DNA from: Polymorphobacter megasporae
Lineage (GTDB): Bacteria; Pseudomonadota; Alphaproteobacteria; Sphingomonadales; Sphingomonadaceae
Reading direction: 5' to 3'
Length of the DNA stretch: 64,000 bases
Assembly: GCF_018982885.2 (NCBI RefSeq)
Contig: NZ_CP081848.1
Coordinates: forward strand, 310,001 to 374,000
Positions 30,892 through 40,607 of this stretch are shown in pieces. Each line of letters opens with the position of its first letter. The first letter of the stretch is position 1. The notes below the pieces were generated by a model that worked only from the letters and a program-made list of their open reading frames with translations, was not told the origin of the DNA and ran no database searches. The translations under genes and the position numbers were made by a program.

Positions 30892-32229
30892 CTAGGCGCT
30901 GACGAGCGGAACCGGATCCGGCAGATCATCGCCGTCAATCAGTGCGCCTTGCTCACGCAACGCGTTCTGAATGCGCGCGACGTCCCCGATTTGGCCGTGG
31001 CGGGCGAATTCAGCGGCCGCGACGCCGCTCGCCTGACCGGTGGCGAATGCAGTACCCATGACCCTGAGACTCGCACCAGCCATCCGGTCCCCGTCGGCGC
31101 ACCGCCCAGCTGCGAACAGATTGGGAGTATCGGCGCTGGTAAGTGCGCCGAGCGGAATCTCGTAGACGCCGTTGCCGCCGGGGTAGCGGAACTCGCTCTC
31201 GCTCGTTTCCGCGCTATGCCACTCCATTCCCCAGGCGCCGAGCGCGATGGAGTCGGGGAAGCGCGCGCCGTCAAGCACATGCTGCTCGGTAAGTTGCTGA
31301 ACGCAGTCGACGTGGCGGCTCTCGCGCGTGCCGAAGCTCGGACCGGTCACCGCTAGATAGGCGTTCTCGCATCCCCTCATCCCGCGCACCACTTCGAGGT
31401 ATGCCCAGGCCTGCTCGCGCCCGAGCCGCTCGGCGGCGCTAATCGAGGCCGCGTCGCGAGCGTCGTATGCCTGGCTTACGAGATAGGTGATGACGTCACC
31501 CGACAGCGGCACCCGCGCGACCAGCGACGTGTCCTTCGACAAAGGCCCGACGCCGGCCCGCCGCGCTGCGCGAATCGCCGCGGTCCAATCCTCCGCGTCG
31601 AGGCTCGCCTCGGGGCCGATGCCACCGAACCGCGTCCCTAGGGTACCCAAGTTGATGAGGCCTTCGTTGCCGTACCGGGTCGACGCGCCTGCAAAAAAGG
31701 CGAGATCGCATTCGCCGCTAGCATCCACGAACGCCCCCCCCTCGATTTCGTGATCGCCGTTGTGATCGTGATAGGTCACCGTCTTCAGGACGCCGCCGTC
31801 CCTTTGAGCGCGGACAGTGGCGGCGTGGAGCAGCACGTCGACGCCTGCCTCCGCGCAGACCTGGTCGCAAGCAAACTTCACCGCTTCACAGTCGAGCAGC
31901 AGGAAGGTACCGCGGAACTTGACCGGTCCCTCGACGCCGCCGAGCCTACGCAGCTTCGCGACTACCTGGGCGGACACCCCTAATACCGCAGGCCGCGGTG
32001 GAGCGTGCATGGTGTAGAGCCCGCAATAGGTCTGCACGCTCTTTTGCGTCGCCGCCCCGCCGAGGTAGCCCGCGCTCTCGATCAGCAGCGTCCGCGCGCC
32101 TGCCTGCGCCGCTCCGACCGCCGCCCCGATTCCAGCCGCCCCGCCGCCGACCACGATAACGTCGTACCGCTGCCGGTCGGGCGCGGTACGCTTGCCCCCG
32201 AGATTCGACCTATTCTTTTTCGCCGACAT
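30892..32229 (-). CDS. FAD-dependent oxidoreductase (FAD_oxidored family)
   Basis: 445 residues. The N-terminal Rossmann motif is D-V-I-V-V-G-G-G-A-A-G-I-G-A, ending with acidic Glu in LLIESAGYLGGAAT. The G-G-A-x-T-Q-K segment and V-D-A-S-G-E-C-D-L are characteristic of the FAD_oxidored (Pfam 12831-like) group. The C-terminal F-A-A-G-R-C-A-D-G-D closes the FAD site. Substrate unknown. ATG complementary to 32227-32229 has GAGG upstream and is preferred over a TTG five codons earlier. Divergent from poxB, 198 bp between starts. Confidence 0.85.
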   Translation of the reverse strand: MSAKKNRSNLGGKRTAPDRQRYDVIVVGGGAAGIGAAVGAAQAGARTLLIESAGYLGGAATQKSVQTYCGLYTMHAPPRPAVLGVSAQVVAKLRRLGGVEGPVKFRGTFLLLDCEAVKFACDQVCAEAGVDVLLHAATVRAQRDGGVLKTVTYHDHNGDHEIEGGAFVDASGECDLAFFAGASTRYGNEGLINLGTLGTRFGGIGPEASLDAEDWTAAIRAARRAGVGPLSKDTSLVARVPLSGDVITYLVSQAYDARDAASISAAERLGREQAWAYLEVVRGMRGCENAYLAVTGPSFGTRESRHVDCVQQLTEQHVLDGARFPDSIALGAWGMEWHSAETSESEFRYPGGNGVYEIPLGALTSADTPNLFAAGRCADGDRMAGASLRVMGTAFATGQASGVAAAEFARHGQIGDVARIQNALREQGALIDGDDLPDPVPLVSA

Positions 32230-32427
32230 GATACTTTGCCTCAAGGTTGATGATCAAACGCTATACAACCTCGAACAGTCTCGCTAGTGGTAAAGGGTGG
32301 GCAATCGCAAAAGAGGCTTGCTGTTCTCGGTGTCAGATCGTCAGGATGGCCGGTCGTCGTCCATAGTCTGTCGCCGCCTACCGACGGGCTTTCGTGCTGG
32401 ACCCGGTTGATCAACGAAGGAACGCCC

Positions 32428-34176
32428 ATGTCGCACACGGTAGCCGATCAGTTTGTCGAGACGCTCCACGCGGCGGGCGTTCGCCGGATCTATGGTCTCG
32501 TCGGCGACAGCCTGAACGGTATCACCGATGCGCTTCGCCGGCACGCCGACATCGAGTGGGTGCATGTCCGCCACGAGGAGGCCGCGGCCTTCGCAGCAGG
32601 CGCGGAAGCGGCTGTCACAGGCGAATTGGCTGTCTGCGCGGGCTCGTGCGGGCCAGGCAACACCCACCTCATCAACGGGCTGTTCGACTGTCATCGGACC
32701 CGGGTTCCGGTGCTGGCGATCGCTGCACAGATCCCCTCGGCCGAGATCGGGCGCAACTACTTTCAGGAAACCAAGCCCGACGAACTCTTCCGCGCGTGCA
32801 GCGATTATTGCGAGCTGATCAGTCAACCCGAGCAGCTGCCGGGCGTGCTGGAGACCGCCATCCGAAGCGCCATCGGCCGGCGCGGCGTGTCGGTGGTGGT
32901 GGTCCCCGGCGACGTCACGCTCCGTTCCTCTGTCGGGTCTGGATCAAAGCCTGCGGGCCTGCGGCTTGCTGCGCCGGTAGTGACGCCCGCCCCGGCCGAA
33001 CTGGCGGCGCTCGCCGCGTTCTTGGACGCGGGGCGCAAGGTGACTTTGCTCTGCGGCCGTGGCTGCGCCGGTGCGCACGCGCCGCTGATGCGGTTGGCCG
33101 AGGCGCTCCAGTCCCCAATCGTCCATGCCTTTGGCGGCAAGGAGCATGTCGAATGGGATAATCCCTATGACGTCGGCATGACCGGGCTGATCGGTTTCAA
33201 GTCCGGCTACAAAGCGATGATGGACTGCGACACGCTTCTCATGCTCGGCACCGATCTGCCCTATCGCCAGTTCTTCCCCGAGCACTCCCGGATCGCGCAG
33301 GTGGACATCCGGCCCGAGAACATTGGGCGCCGCGCACCGCTCGAGCTTGGCGTGATCGGCGACGTCGGCGCCACGATCGAGGCGCTGCTGCCCTTGCTCG
33401 GCCGACGGGCCGAGCCCGCACATTTGCGCGCTAGCCTAGCGCATTACACCAAGTCGCGCGAGGGCCTCAACGACCTTGCCACCGGCAAGCCGGGTGAGGG
33501 TCCGATCCACCCGCAATACCTTACCAAGGTAATCAATGAGCGCGCGGCGGCCGATGCGATCTTCACCTTCGACGTCGGCGCCGTGTCGATCTGGGCGGCG
33601 CGGTACCTTGAAATGAACGGTCACCGCCGCTTGGTCGGGTCGCTCGCGCACGGCTCGATGGCGAACGCTCTGCCGCAGGCCATCGGCGCGCAGGCTTCGT
33701 CTCCCGACCGGCAGGTGGTCAGCATGTCGGGCGACGGCGGCCTCGCCATGCTCCTGGGCGAACTGCTCACGCTCGTCCAGTTAAAGCTGCCGGTGAAGGT
33801 GATCGTCTACAACAACGGGTCGCTTGGCTTCGTATCCTTGGAGATGAAGGGCGCGGGCTTCCTGGATTTCGGTACCGACCTCCAAAATCCGGACTTCGCC
33901 GCCGTGGCGCGCGCGATCGGTCTGCACGCGCAGCGCGTCGAGGATCCCGGTGAGCTGGAAGCGGCGGTGGCCGACATCTTCGCCCATCCCGGTCCCGCGC
34001 TGCTGGATGTCGTCATTGACGCTCAGGAGCTGTCCATGCCTCCGGTCGTCACCGCGTCGGAGGTGAAGGGGTTCAGCCTATGGAGCGCAACGGCGGTGCT
34101 CAACGGACGAGGCGATGAGGTCCTCGACCTCTTAACGGATGGGAACTTCTTCAAGAACCTCCTTGGTTCGGCTTGA
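32428..34176 (+). CDS. poxB: Pyruvate dehydrogenase (quinone) / pyruvate oxidase-like TPP enzyme
   Basis: 582 residues. TPP-enzyme three-domain order: Pyr domain with catalytic Glu50 (V-R-H-E-E-A-A-A-F-A), FAD/middle domain, and PP domain with G-D-G-G-L-A...Y-N-N-G-S, the ThDP/Mg motif. Length and the G-L-V-G-D-S-L-N-G N-terminus match PoxB, which decarboxylates pyruvate to acetate and CO2 and passes electrons to ubiquinone at the membrane. The alternative, an acetolactate-synthase-like role, is less likely given the PoxB-specific NYFQET segment. Confidence 0.88.
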   Translation: MSHTVADQFVETLHAAGVRRIYGLVGDSLNGITDALRRHADIEWVHVRHEEAAAFAAGAEAAVTGELAVCAGSCGPGNTHLINGLFDCHRTRVPVLAIAAQIPSAEIGRNYFQETKPDELFRACSDYCELISQPEQLPGVLETAIRSAIGRRGVSVVVVPGDVTLRSSVGSGSKPAGLRLAAPVVTPAPAELAALAAFLDAGRKVTLLCGRGCAGAHAPLMRLAEALQSPIVHAFGGKEHVEWDNPYDVGMTGLIGFKSGYKAMMDCDTLLMLGTDLPYRQFFPEHSRIAQVDIRPENIGRRAPLELGVIGDVGATIEALLPLLGRRAEPAHLRASLAHYTKSREGLNDLATGKPGEGPIHPQYLTKVINERAAADAIFTFDVGAVSIWAARYLEMNGHRRLVGSLAHGSMANALPQAIGAQASSPDRQVVSMSGDGGLAMLLGELLTLVQLKLPVKVIVYNNGSLGFVSLEMKGAGFLDFGTDLQNPDFAAVARAIGLHAQRVEDPGELEAAVADIFAHPGPALLDVVIDAQELSMPPVVTASEVKGFSLWSATAVLNGRGDEVLDLLTDGNFFKNLLGSA

Positions 34177-34394
34177 TCAAAGGCTGACCACCCGCCGCCA
34201 TCGCGCTTCGACGATCGAAAGCAGAAGGATGATCAATCTGTGACCGATCCATTGATGCCGCTTGGCGCCACTTTGTCGGAACGCTGAGCCGACGGTCGTT
34301 CAGTTAACCGAAGGTATTGACGACCGCGTCGATGGCTCCCGCCGTTGCCCCGATTCCGGCAGATTACCTTGCCGACGTTTGAGGACGCGCTAAT

Positions 34395-34793
34395 GTGACG
34401 GTAGGTCAGTTCGCACGGATAGGGACGGCGGGCAGCAGGTTTCAAACCCGGTTCACCAAGGAACTCTTAACGGCCCTCCTGCAAATCGGCACTGCGCGTG
34501 TTTCGCTCTGCGACATTGGATATCATCTGCTACATTTCAACCAACGGCTGACTTTTCGCGATCACTCCGACAGCCTGATCCCGATTAGCGCTGCAGATTA
34601 TAGTGATCCGTTCGCTTCCGCAGCGAATCAAAACAATATTATGAGTAGCTTTGACGACGTTCGGGTAAATCGAGCGGACTTTTGGTCAGATACAATCGAA
34701 GATCTGCTAAATCGATGCACGATCGGCGAAACACTGGAGCTCAAGATCTTAGGTCAACGACAGTCTAACTTCGAGATTTGCCTAGAAACGTGA
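34395..34793 (+). CDS. Hypothetical protein, 132 residues
   Basis: An open frame from GTG 34395 to TGA 34793 with no family likeness. Composition is ordinary and soluble, with an acidic end region (DFWSDTIEDLLNRC). No good ribosome site precedes the GTG. The DNA here is richer in A and T than the catabolic and core parts of the window, as is the start of the following dipeptidase gene, which suggests both arrived together. The 218 bp before it (34177-34394) show nothing. Confidence 0.35.
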   Translation: MTVGQFARIGTAGSRFQTRFTKELLTALLQIGTARVSLCDIGYHLLHFNQRLTFRDHSDSLIPISAADYSDPFASAANQNNIMSSFDDVRVNRADFWSDTIEDLLNRCTIGETLELKILGQRQSNFEICLET

Positions 34794-34824
34794 AACATTG
34801 AGCTGCGATTGCTATAATTTTTAG

Positions 34825-35940
34825 ATGAGAACTTATATGATACTTGGTTTTAATAGACGTCATATACTGGCGGCATGCAGCGCGATCGTAGCCGCTCCAT
34901 CAGCAGCGTGGGCCACCACGAAGTTAGACAGAGAGCGATATCGGAAGGCTACGGTCATTGATGGCAATTTGGCTCTTTCAATAATTAACGGCAATGCATT
35001 AGTGGACGCCGCAACAGCCGCCAGGGTACGAATATCCGGCCTAACCGCCATGAAGCAAACTCTCGGCGGTTCTAATGGTAGTTTCGCCGATGCCAATAGT
35101 GATATCAGTGACACGGAGATGTCGATCGCGAGAAATTCGCACCTCTTTTCACGAGTGCGAACTGTCGCCGACATTGGAGCAGCAAAACATAGCGGTCACG
35201 TCGCTGTCATCTTCTCCTTCGAATCCGCAGATATGCATGAGGGGCGTCCAGAGCGCGTCGATCATTTCCGGAGCTGCGGCGTGCTCGTGATGGGTCTGAG
35301 CTACAATCTGCAGTCTGCGTTCGGCAGCGGCGTAATGACCAAAGATGGTACAGGGCTGACTATAGCGGGCCGAGAGGCGATCACGCGGATGAACGCGGCC
35401 GGTATTACTCTTGATCTAAGTCACTCTGACGAGCTGACCAGTTCTGAGTCGTTGAGAGTCACCAACCGCCCGGCGCTTATCACCCATGCCGGATGTTACG
35501 CTGTTCACCCGCATCCGCGAAACAAGTCTGACAAGCTGTTGCGAGCTGTAGCCGCCTGCGGAGGAACGGTTGGGATCTATGATTTGTCGTACCTTGGCAA
35601 TTACCCAGCGAATCCGACATTAGACATTTACATGCGACACTTGACCCATGCGCTTGCCGTCTGCGGCGAGGAGCATGTCGGCATCGGCAGCGACACAGAT
35701 TTTCTCGGTATAGATACCTCGGCGGCAAACTTGGCTGATTGGAATAAGGGAGAAGCCAAGCGGAAGGCGGCGGGCATCATGGCGCCCGAGGAAGGGCCCC
35801 TGCCGTATGTCGAAGGTCTCAACGGACCATTTCGCTGGCAAGTGATAGCTTCCGAACTGACCAAGCGGGGGTATTCCTCCCGCATCGCAGATAAGGTGCT
35901 GGGCACAAACCTCGAGCGCGTATTTCGCGAGACTTGGTAG
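34825..35940 (+). CDS. Membrane dipeptidase (peptidase M19)-family protein lacking the HxD metal site
   Basis: 371 residues. A Tat-like or Sec signal (N-R-R-H-I-L-A-A-C-S...AWA, cleavage near 29) indicates export. M19 landmarks are visible: FSFESAD (bridging Glu), L-D-L-S-H-S-D, LITHAG, P-R-N-K-S-D, V-G-I-G-S-D-T-D-F. But the first metal-binding element, normally D-G-H-x-D, reads V-I-D-G-N-L-A-L-S, so both metal ligands of that site are missing. It may bind one metal, use another chemistry, or be non-catalytic. Lower GC than neighbours. Confidence 0.8.
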   Translation: MRTYMILGFNRRHILAACSAIVAAPSAAWATTKLDRERYRKATVIDGNLALSIINGNALVDAATAARVRISGLTAMKQTLGGSNGSFADANSDISDTEMSIARNSHLFSRVRTVADIGAAKHSGHVAVIFSFESADMHEGRPERVDHFRSCGVLVMGLSYNLQSAFGSGVMTKDGTGLTIAGREAITRMNAAGITLDLSHSDELTSSESLRVTNRPALITHAGCYAVHPHPRNKSDKLLRAVAACGGTVGIYDLSYLGNYPANPTLDIYMRHLTHALAVCGEEHVGIGSDTDFLGIDTSAANLADWNKGEAKRKAAGIMAPEEGPLPYVEGLNGPFRWQVIASELTKRGYSSRIADKVLGTNLERVFRETW

Positions 35941-36826
35941 TCTTCTTGGTAGTCGCTCGCAGTTACAATGTCTTTTTCCCGTAATGGATAATAGCATTTC
36001 ACACGCGACTAGGCTCCTAGCCTGCCGTGTACCAAAGTCAGGATGCCCGACGTAGTCAATGGTCACAGCTATCTCGGATGAGCGACTAAGCATGTTCGAT
36101 CCTTCGACGGTCGGGTTGATGCGAGGCGTCCGCATCGAGCTTGAAAGCACTCGCTCAGCGCGATCGAACAGGACCAATGACCTCCCCCGGGACGGAATAC
36201 GGCCTACCGTGATCGTCCCGATCGGTTTGTCGTCCTTGGTGGACAACCGGTTAACGTGTTACCCGACGGCCTGGCGACGTACACTGTAAACTCATCAGGC
36301 TGACTGCGATGCCAAACGGTTGCGTACCTACCGGGAAAGGAGCTACGCTCAAGTTTCGCGAATTATCGATGACGGAAACTGTTGCCCCCCGCCCGCGGGG
36401 TGTCGCTGCCGATGGCAAGGTCATCGTTCGCGACTCGGAGTCCCCTGCCGTCCGACGTAACGACGATGTCACCGCGCCAAAATCGACCTTGACGAGGCCA
36501 CCATCGTGCGATGGTTGTCGTCGATGATGTCAACCTGAGACGGCTCCTGATCGGCGAGATAGAGCATCGCGCCGGAGCGCAGAAGCCGCACATGCCGGCC
36601 GAATTCGATGAAGGGAAATCGGGCGCCGTGATAGCGGACGATATTTAACGTGCGCCTGATGCAGGGGATTCGCCGATAGCTTGGGTAGCGGCGTTTCCGC
36701 CGGCCAAAAGCGGAACACTTCCCATCGGGGAGAAATCGTCCATAGTGACTACAGCCATCGAGAGTATTTCACGTGTATTCGGGCGTCGACAGCGGTAGAT
36801 GTCACCTCGGAATGCCGTGGCTTGGA
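35941..36826. other. 886-bp gap without a firm gene
   Basis: Short open frames occur on both strands and overlap each other, none convincing. The most protein-like is on the minus strand between about 36777 and 36509: 88 codons closed by stops at both ends and without a suitable start, containing R-T-L-N-I-V-R-Y-H-G and V-D-I-I-D-D-N-H-R-T. It may be a gene remnant. No RNA gene or repeat noticed. Confidence 0.4.
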
Positions 36827-37867
36827 TTAAAGGCGGAAATCGGGGCGGACGAGCGCGCCCGATAGATCGCCGTTTGCCGACCTTACGAGGAGAGCCGATG
36901 GTTTGGGCGCGGCTGGATCGGACGGGAAGAACATCGACAGTGCGTCTCCGCCTGATGCCCGCAGATCTATCTCATCGATCGCTAGCGGGTACGCAACCAC
37001 GACTTCGCCGGCAGTAAGTTCAGTTAGGTCCACGAGGCCCCCGGCGGTGCGGGCCCGATCAACAATCAATGCCGATACGGTAGCGATCGTAAGCGCTGCG
37101 TAGGGCGGCGCTCTGGCGGCGTCGGGGATCAACGCGAGATCTGGCCGTGCCGCCCGGAGTGCAACAATGACGACGTCTATCGTATCGGTATGGTGAATCA
37201 CGGGCGGCGGTCGCAGATTCATTTGTGCCAACGGACGGCCGGGGAAGCGCGATTGTCGGGTGAGAGGTACCCGGACAACCGCCATCACAGTCGAGTGGCG
37301 CCGAGTGAACTCACGGACTTGACCCGACCGCAATCCTATCAGATCGAGAACAATGGCGAACTTAGCACCGTGATTCTGACGGTCGTGGATCGGCTCGTGG
37401 TGCGCAATCCGGTTACGCAGTTCGTTCACTTCGGCTGCCATCTTCTGAACCTGCCTGCGGCCCTGCCCATGGGGCAGGTTCGGGAACGCAACGGCCAATA
37501 CCGGGATCGTCCAAACATCGTCGTAGTCGTCGCGGAGCAGGTTAGACCAGAAGTCGAACGTCAACGCCGCGACGAGATCGTCGGAAACCGGCGGCGGCAG
37601 GGCTAGCCGCTGGGCGCGGCGGATCAGACGCTGCAGCGCCCGATCGTGCGACGCCCGCGAGTGCTCGTTGAGACCGAACGCCGGCGCGAGGATCCAGTCC
37701 GCCCCATATACCGTGGCCAACGCTTCGTTTATGGCAATTCGAATAGTGACTTCGCAGATCTGCAGCGGGAACAGGAATGCCTTGGCGAGGCGCGCGTTCC
37801 ACAGATAAAGGCCTCCTCGACGATTACGCGACTCGACTTCGCGGCTAGGGATCGCAGGCATTCGCAA
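36827..37867 (-). CDS. Abi-family / HEPN-domain protein, candidate abortive-infection RNase
   Basis: 346 residues. The first half matches Abi-like proteins: L-Y-L-W-N-A-R-L-A-K-A-F near the N-terminus, F-D-F-W-S-N-L, and the motif E-L-R-N-R-I-A-H-H-E-P-I, which contains the HEPN R-N-x3-H RNase signature. The second half has no clear family. Members act in phage defence or toxin-like RNA cleavage. The start is uncertain: TTG at 37867 or ATG at 37861, and the first ~15 residues look shortened against the family, so the N-terminus may be damaged. No antitoxin-like partner is visible. Confidence 0.7.
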   Translation of the reverse strand: MRMPAIPSREVESRNRRGGLYLWNARLAKAFLFPLQICEVTIRIAINEALATVYGADWILAPAFGLNEHSRASHDRALQRLIRRAQRLALPPPVSDDLVAALTFDFWSNLLRDDYDDVWTIPVLAVAFPNLPHGQGRRQVQKMAAEVNELRNRIAHHEPIHDRQNHGAKFAIVLDLIGLRSGQVREFTRRHSTVMAVVRVPLTRQSRFPGRPLAQMNLRPPPVIHHTDTIDVVIVALRAARPDLALIPDAARAPPYAALTIATVSALIVDRARTAGGLVDLTELTAGEVVVAYPLAIDEIDLRASGGDALSMFFPSDPAAPKPSALLVRSANGDLSGALVRPDFRL

Positions 37868-38317
37868 TTGAACGATGCCTGTCGGAATTGTTCGGAAGAG
37901 TCACCACAAGACATCGTCGGTGCCCGCATGGACGTCCGGGAGTGAAGCGACCTCTGCATCGCTCAGCGCCGTCAGATGCTTACGGTAGTCGGGCCGGACG
38001 ACGGGCACCGCGGCGGCGCGAGTACCGCAGCGAGCAACGGGAGCCCGGGTTCGCTTCTGGGAACGGCCACGACTTGCTCCGAATCGTCGACACCGAAAGT
38101 TCCGGCGGTCGGACGTTTCAGCGCGCGCGATGCCTCTCGAGACGCCAACCGCCGCCGATCGTAGGCGATCACCGCATTCTTCTACGACTACGGTGATTAT
38201 TCCCGTCGGCGGGTCGATCCACGCGGATTACGGTTCGGAGAACATTCGCCGTGCGAGGTCGATCCGCCAACTGTGCCCACGGAACGGATCGATCGAGGCG
38301 AGCGCGGTGGTCATGGG
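37868..38317. other. 450-bp gap, possible frameshifted remnant
   Basis: On the minus strand an ATG complementary to 38170-38172 opens a frame (MIAYDRRRLASREASRAL) that loses protein character near 38010. Another frame then continues as V-V-R-P-D-Y-R-K-H-L-T-A-L-S-D-A-E-V to a stop at 37901-37903. Together they could be one gene with a single-base shift. Family not recognised. Otherwise nothing seen before the 3' end of btuB. Confidence 0.3.
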
Positions 38318-40225
38318 CTAATAGCTCAAGCGAACGCCGCCATAGGCCGCGCGCCCGAACGTCCCGTAACCGTAGGTCGTCTCATACTTCTCGTCGAACA
38401 GGTTCTCGACGCGCGCGGTGACCGCGATCTGCTTCGTCAGCGGATACGCCGCGCGGAGGTCGGCGACGACATAACCCTGCAGCCGCCGGGTGTTCGACGC
38501 ATTGTCGAAGCTGCGTCCGACGTGGGTGACCGTCGCGCCGGTGTCGAGCCCGAAGCTCCAGTGATAGTCGAGCAGGGCATTGACGGTCTGGCTCGGCCGC
38601 CGGAGCAACTGCTTGCCGAAGTTGACGTCGCCGGGCGAGCGGTTCTCGGCGTCGAGCGAGGTGTAGTTCGCCTGCAGCGTCAGCGCATCGATCGGGCGGA
38701 CGAGCAGCGTCAGCTCGACGCCCTTGCTCACCGCCCGCGCGACATTGTCGTAGGTGCCGTTCGGGCGATTGACGCAGATCCCGGTCAGCGGCGTATTGCA
38801 CGAGATGAAGTTGATCAGATCCTTGCTGGTGCGGCTGAAGTAGGTCGCGCTCGCCTCGATCCGTCCTTCAAGGCCGCGCTGGGTGACCCCGGCGTCCCAG
38901 CCGCGCGAGCGTTCGGGGCGGAGCAGCTGGTTCCCGTATTCGCTCTGTAGCTGGTAGAGCGACGGCACCTTGAACCCCTCGCTGTAGCTCGCGCGGAAGG
39001 TCGTGCCGCCATTGTTCGGGGTGTAGACGCCGCTGCCCGCGAGCGTCGTCGTCCCGCCGAAGCGGCTGTGGCTGTCGTAGCGCGCGCCACCGGTCGCGGT
39101 GAAGCCGGTGATGGGCGTGACGACGACCTGGCCGTAGCCGCTGGTCAACGTCTGCGTCCCGATCGTCACCGGTCCGCCGAAGCTCGACGTCGTGAAGTGC
39201 GAACGTTCGCGCTCGGCCCCGAAGGTCGCGTCGACGCCGGTGATGATGTTCGCGACGCCCTGGTATTCGAAGCGCTCGTTGCGCCCGTTGCCGGCGAAGG
39301 TCTCGGCGTTGGCGGTCGTCCCGTCATAATTGTGGCGGCGCGTGTCGGTAATCGCGAAGCCGAGCCGGTTGTGGAGCCGCCCGTCGAACAGCGCGGCGTT
39401 GATCCCGGTATAGCCGACGATCTCGCGCGTCGTGCCATAGTCGGTCGTATCGCCGAGGCCGTAGTTGGGGGGCACGAGGCCGTCGAACCCGGCGCGGCTG
39501 TCCGAATACCAGCCGCGCAGGTCGACCGACACGTTGTCGTTCAGCGCAAGGTTCAAGTTGGCGTTCGCGCCATAGTTGCGATAGCCGTCCTTCTCCGTGC
39601 CGCCCCGGCGCTCGTCGAACGCCGAGATGCCGTCGGTGCGGAAATAGCCGCCGCCGACGCTTACCGACAACGGACCGAATTTGTCCGAGACGTTGGCGAC
39701 GCCCTGCCCGGTGTTGCGGTAGCCGTATTCACCGCGCGCATTGACGTGGAGGTCGTCGGTCGGCGGGACGGTGATCAAATTGACGACGCCGCCGATCGCC
39801 TGGCTGCCCCACAGCACCGAACTCGGGCCACGCAGGATTTCGACGCGGGCGATATTGCCGACGAGAAGGTTGCCGAAGTTGAAGCCGCCGCCGGGGGCGG
39901 ACGGGTCGTTCAGCTTGATGCCGTCGATCAGCGCGACGGTCTGGTCGCTCTCGGCGCCGCGGATGAAAACCGAGGTCTGGGTGCCGATGCCGCCGTTGCG
40001 GGCGAAGCTGACGCCCGGCACGGTGCGGAGCAAGTCGACGACCGTGTTGTCCTGGCGGCGCGCGATCTCGGCGGCGTCGATGACGGTGATCGACTGGCCG
40101 ACCCGCGACAGCGGCTCGGGGGTCCGGTCGGCGGTGACGACGATGGTATCGGGGGCGTCGTCGGCGCGCGCTGAGGCGGTGAGGACGAGGCCGGTGGTGG
40201 CGATTGAGATGTAAAGTAAGCGCAT
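38318..40225 (-). CDS. btuB: TonB-dependent vitamin B12 receptor
   Basis: 635 residues. Signal peptide to about residue 22 (ATTGLVLTASARA), TonB box D-T-I-V-V-T-A near 31, plug domain with V-F-I-R-G-A-E-S-D-Q-T-V-A-L-I-D-G and E-I-L-R-G-P-S-S-V-L-W-G-S-Q-A-I-G-G, and a 22-strand barrel ending in aromatic Tyr. Assignment to cobalamin rather than another siderophore is supported by the cobalamin riboswitch directly upstream. ATG complementary to 40223-40225 is used; eight upstream codons (MLLTKGTA) are open but precede the signal peptide. Confidence 0.93.
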   Translation of the reverse strand: MRLLYISIATTGLVLTASARADDAPDTIVVTADRTPEPLSRVGQSITVIDAAEIARRQDNTVVDLLRTVPGVSFARNGGIGTQTSVFIRGAESDQTVALIDGIKLNDPSAPGGGFNFGNLLVGNIARVEILRGPSSVLWGSQAIGGVVNLITVPPTDDLHVNARGEYGYRNTGQGVANVSDKFGPLSVSVGGGYFRTDGISAFDERRGGTEKDGYRNYGANANLNLALNDNVSVDLRGWYSDSRAGFDGLVPPNYGLGDTTDYGTTREIVGYTGINAALFDGRLHNRLGFAITDTRRHNYDGTTANAETFAGNGRNERFEYQGVANIITGVDATFGAERERSHFTTSSFGGPVTIGTQTLTSGYGQVVVTPITGFTATGGARYDSHSRFGGTTTLAGSGVYTPNNGGTTFRASYSEGFKVPSLYQLQSEYGNQLLRPERSRGWDAGVTQRGLEGRIEASATYFSRTSKDLINFISCNTPLTGICVNRPNGTYDNVARAVSKGVELTLLVRPIDALTLQANYTSLDAENRSPGDVNFGKQLLRRPSQTVNALLDYHWSFGLDTGATVTHVGRSFDNASNTRRLQGYVVADLRAAYPLTKQIAVTARVENLFDEKYETTYGYGTFGRAAYGGVRLSY

Positions 40226-40383
40226 GGCGGTTCCCTTGGTCAACAACAAGGGGCCGCATGCACCGGTGGCGCATCAGCATTCGCGAAGACACGGGAATTC
40301 ACCCGCGCGCACGACCCCGACGACGTCGACACGCGAGGGGTTCACCTCGATCGCCCGGAACACCCCGTCCGCGCGAAGGTACG

Positions 40384-40541
40384 ACCGCGACAGGCAGGTC
40401 TCCTGGCTCCCGGGTCAGCACCTTCATCCCGCCTTCCCGGGGGGGTAAACCCCAGTGGCAATTGGGCGAAGGCTCGCCGGTTACAGTTGCGGGCACAGCC
40501 CCGGATTACAGACCGACTGTCTGCTTCCGGGTTCCCTTTTC
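40384..40541 (-). ncRNA. Cobalamin riboswitch controlling btuB
   Basis: Read on the minus strand, the leader has GGGAACCCGG, then GGGGCTGTGCCCGCAACTGT, GCCACTGG, and the B12 box ending AGCCAGGAGACCTGCCTGTC, in the order of the adenosylcobalamin riboswitch consensus. It lies about 160 bp upstream of the btuB start, so it should shut btuB off when B12 is plentiful. The exact 5' end is a guess. Confidence 0.92.
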
Positions 40542-40607
40542 ATCCCATCTCTGGGAACCTGTCACGATCGACGCCTTATCGGCGTGCGGCGGCGGGGGCA
40601 AGCGAGA

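Noticed and set aside
39068-40174. 368-codon plus-strand open frame
   Set aside because: Antisense to btuB; Asp/Arg/Val-rich shadow.
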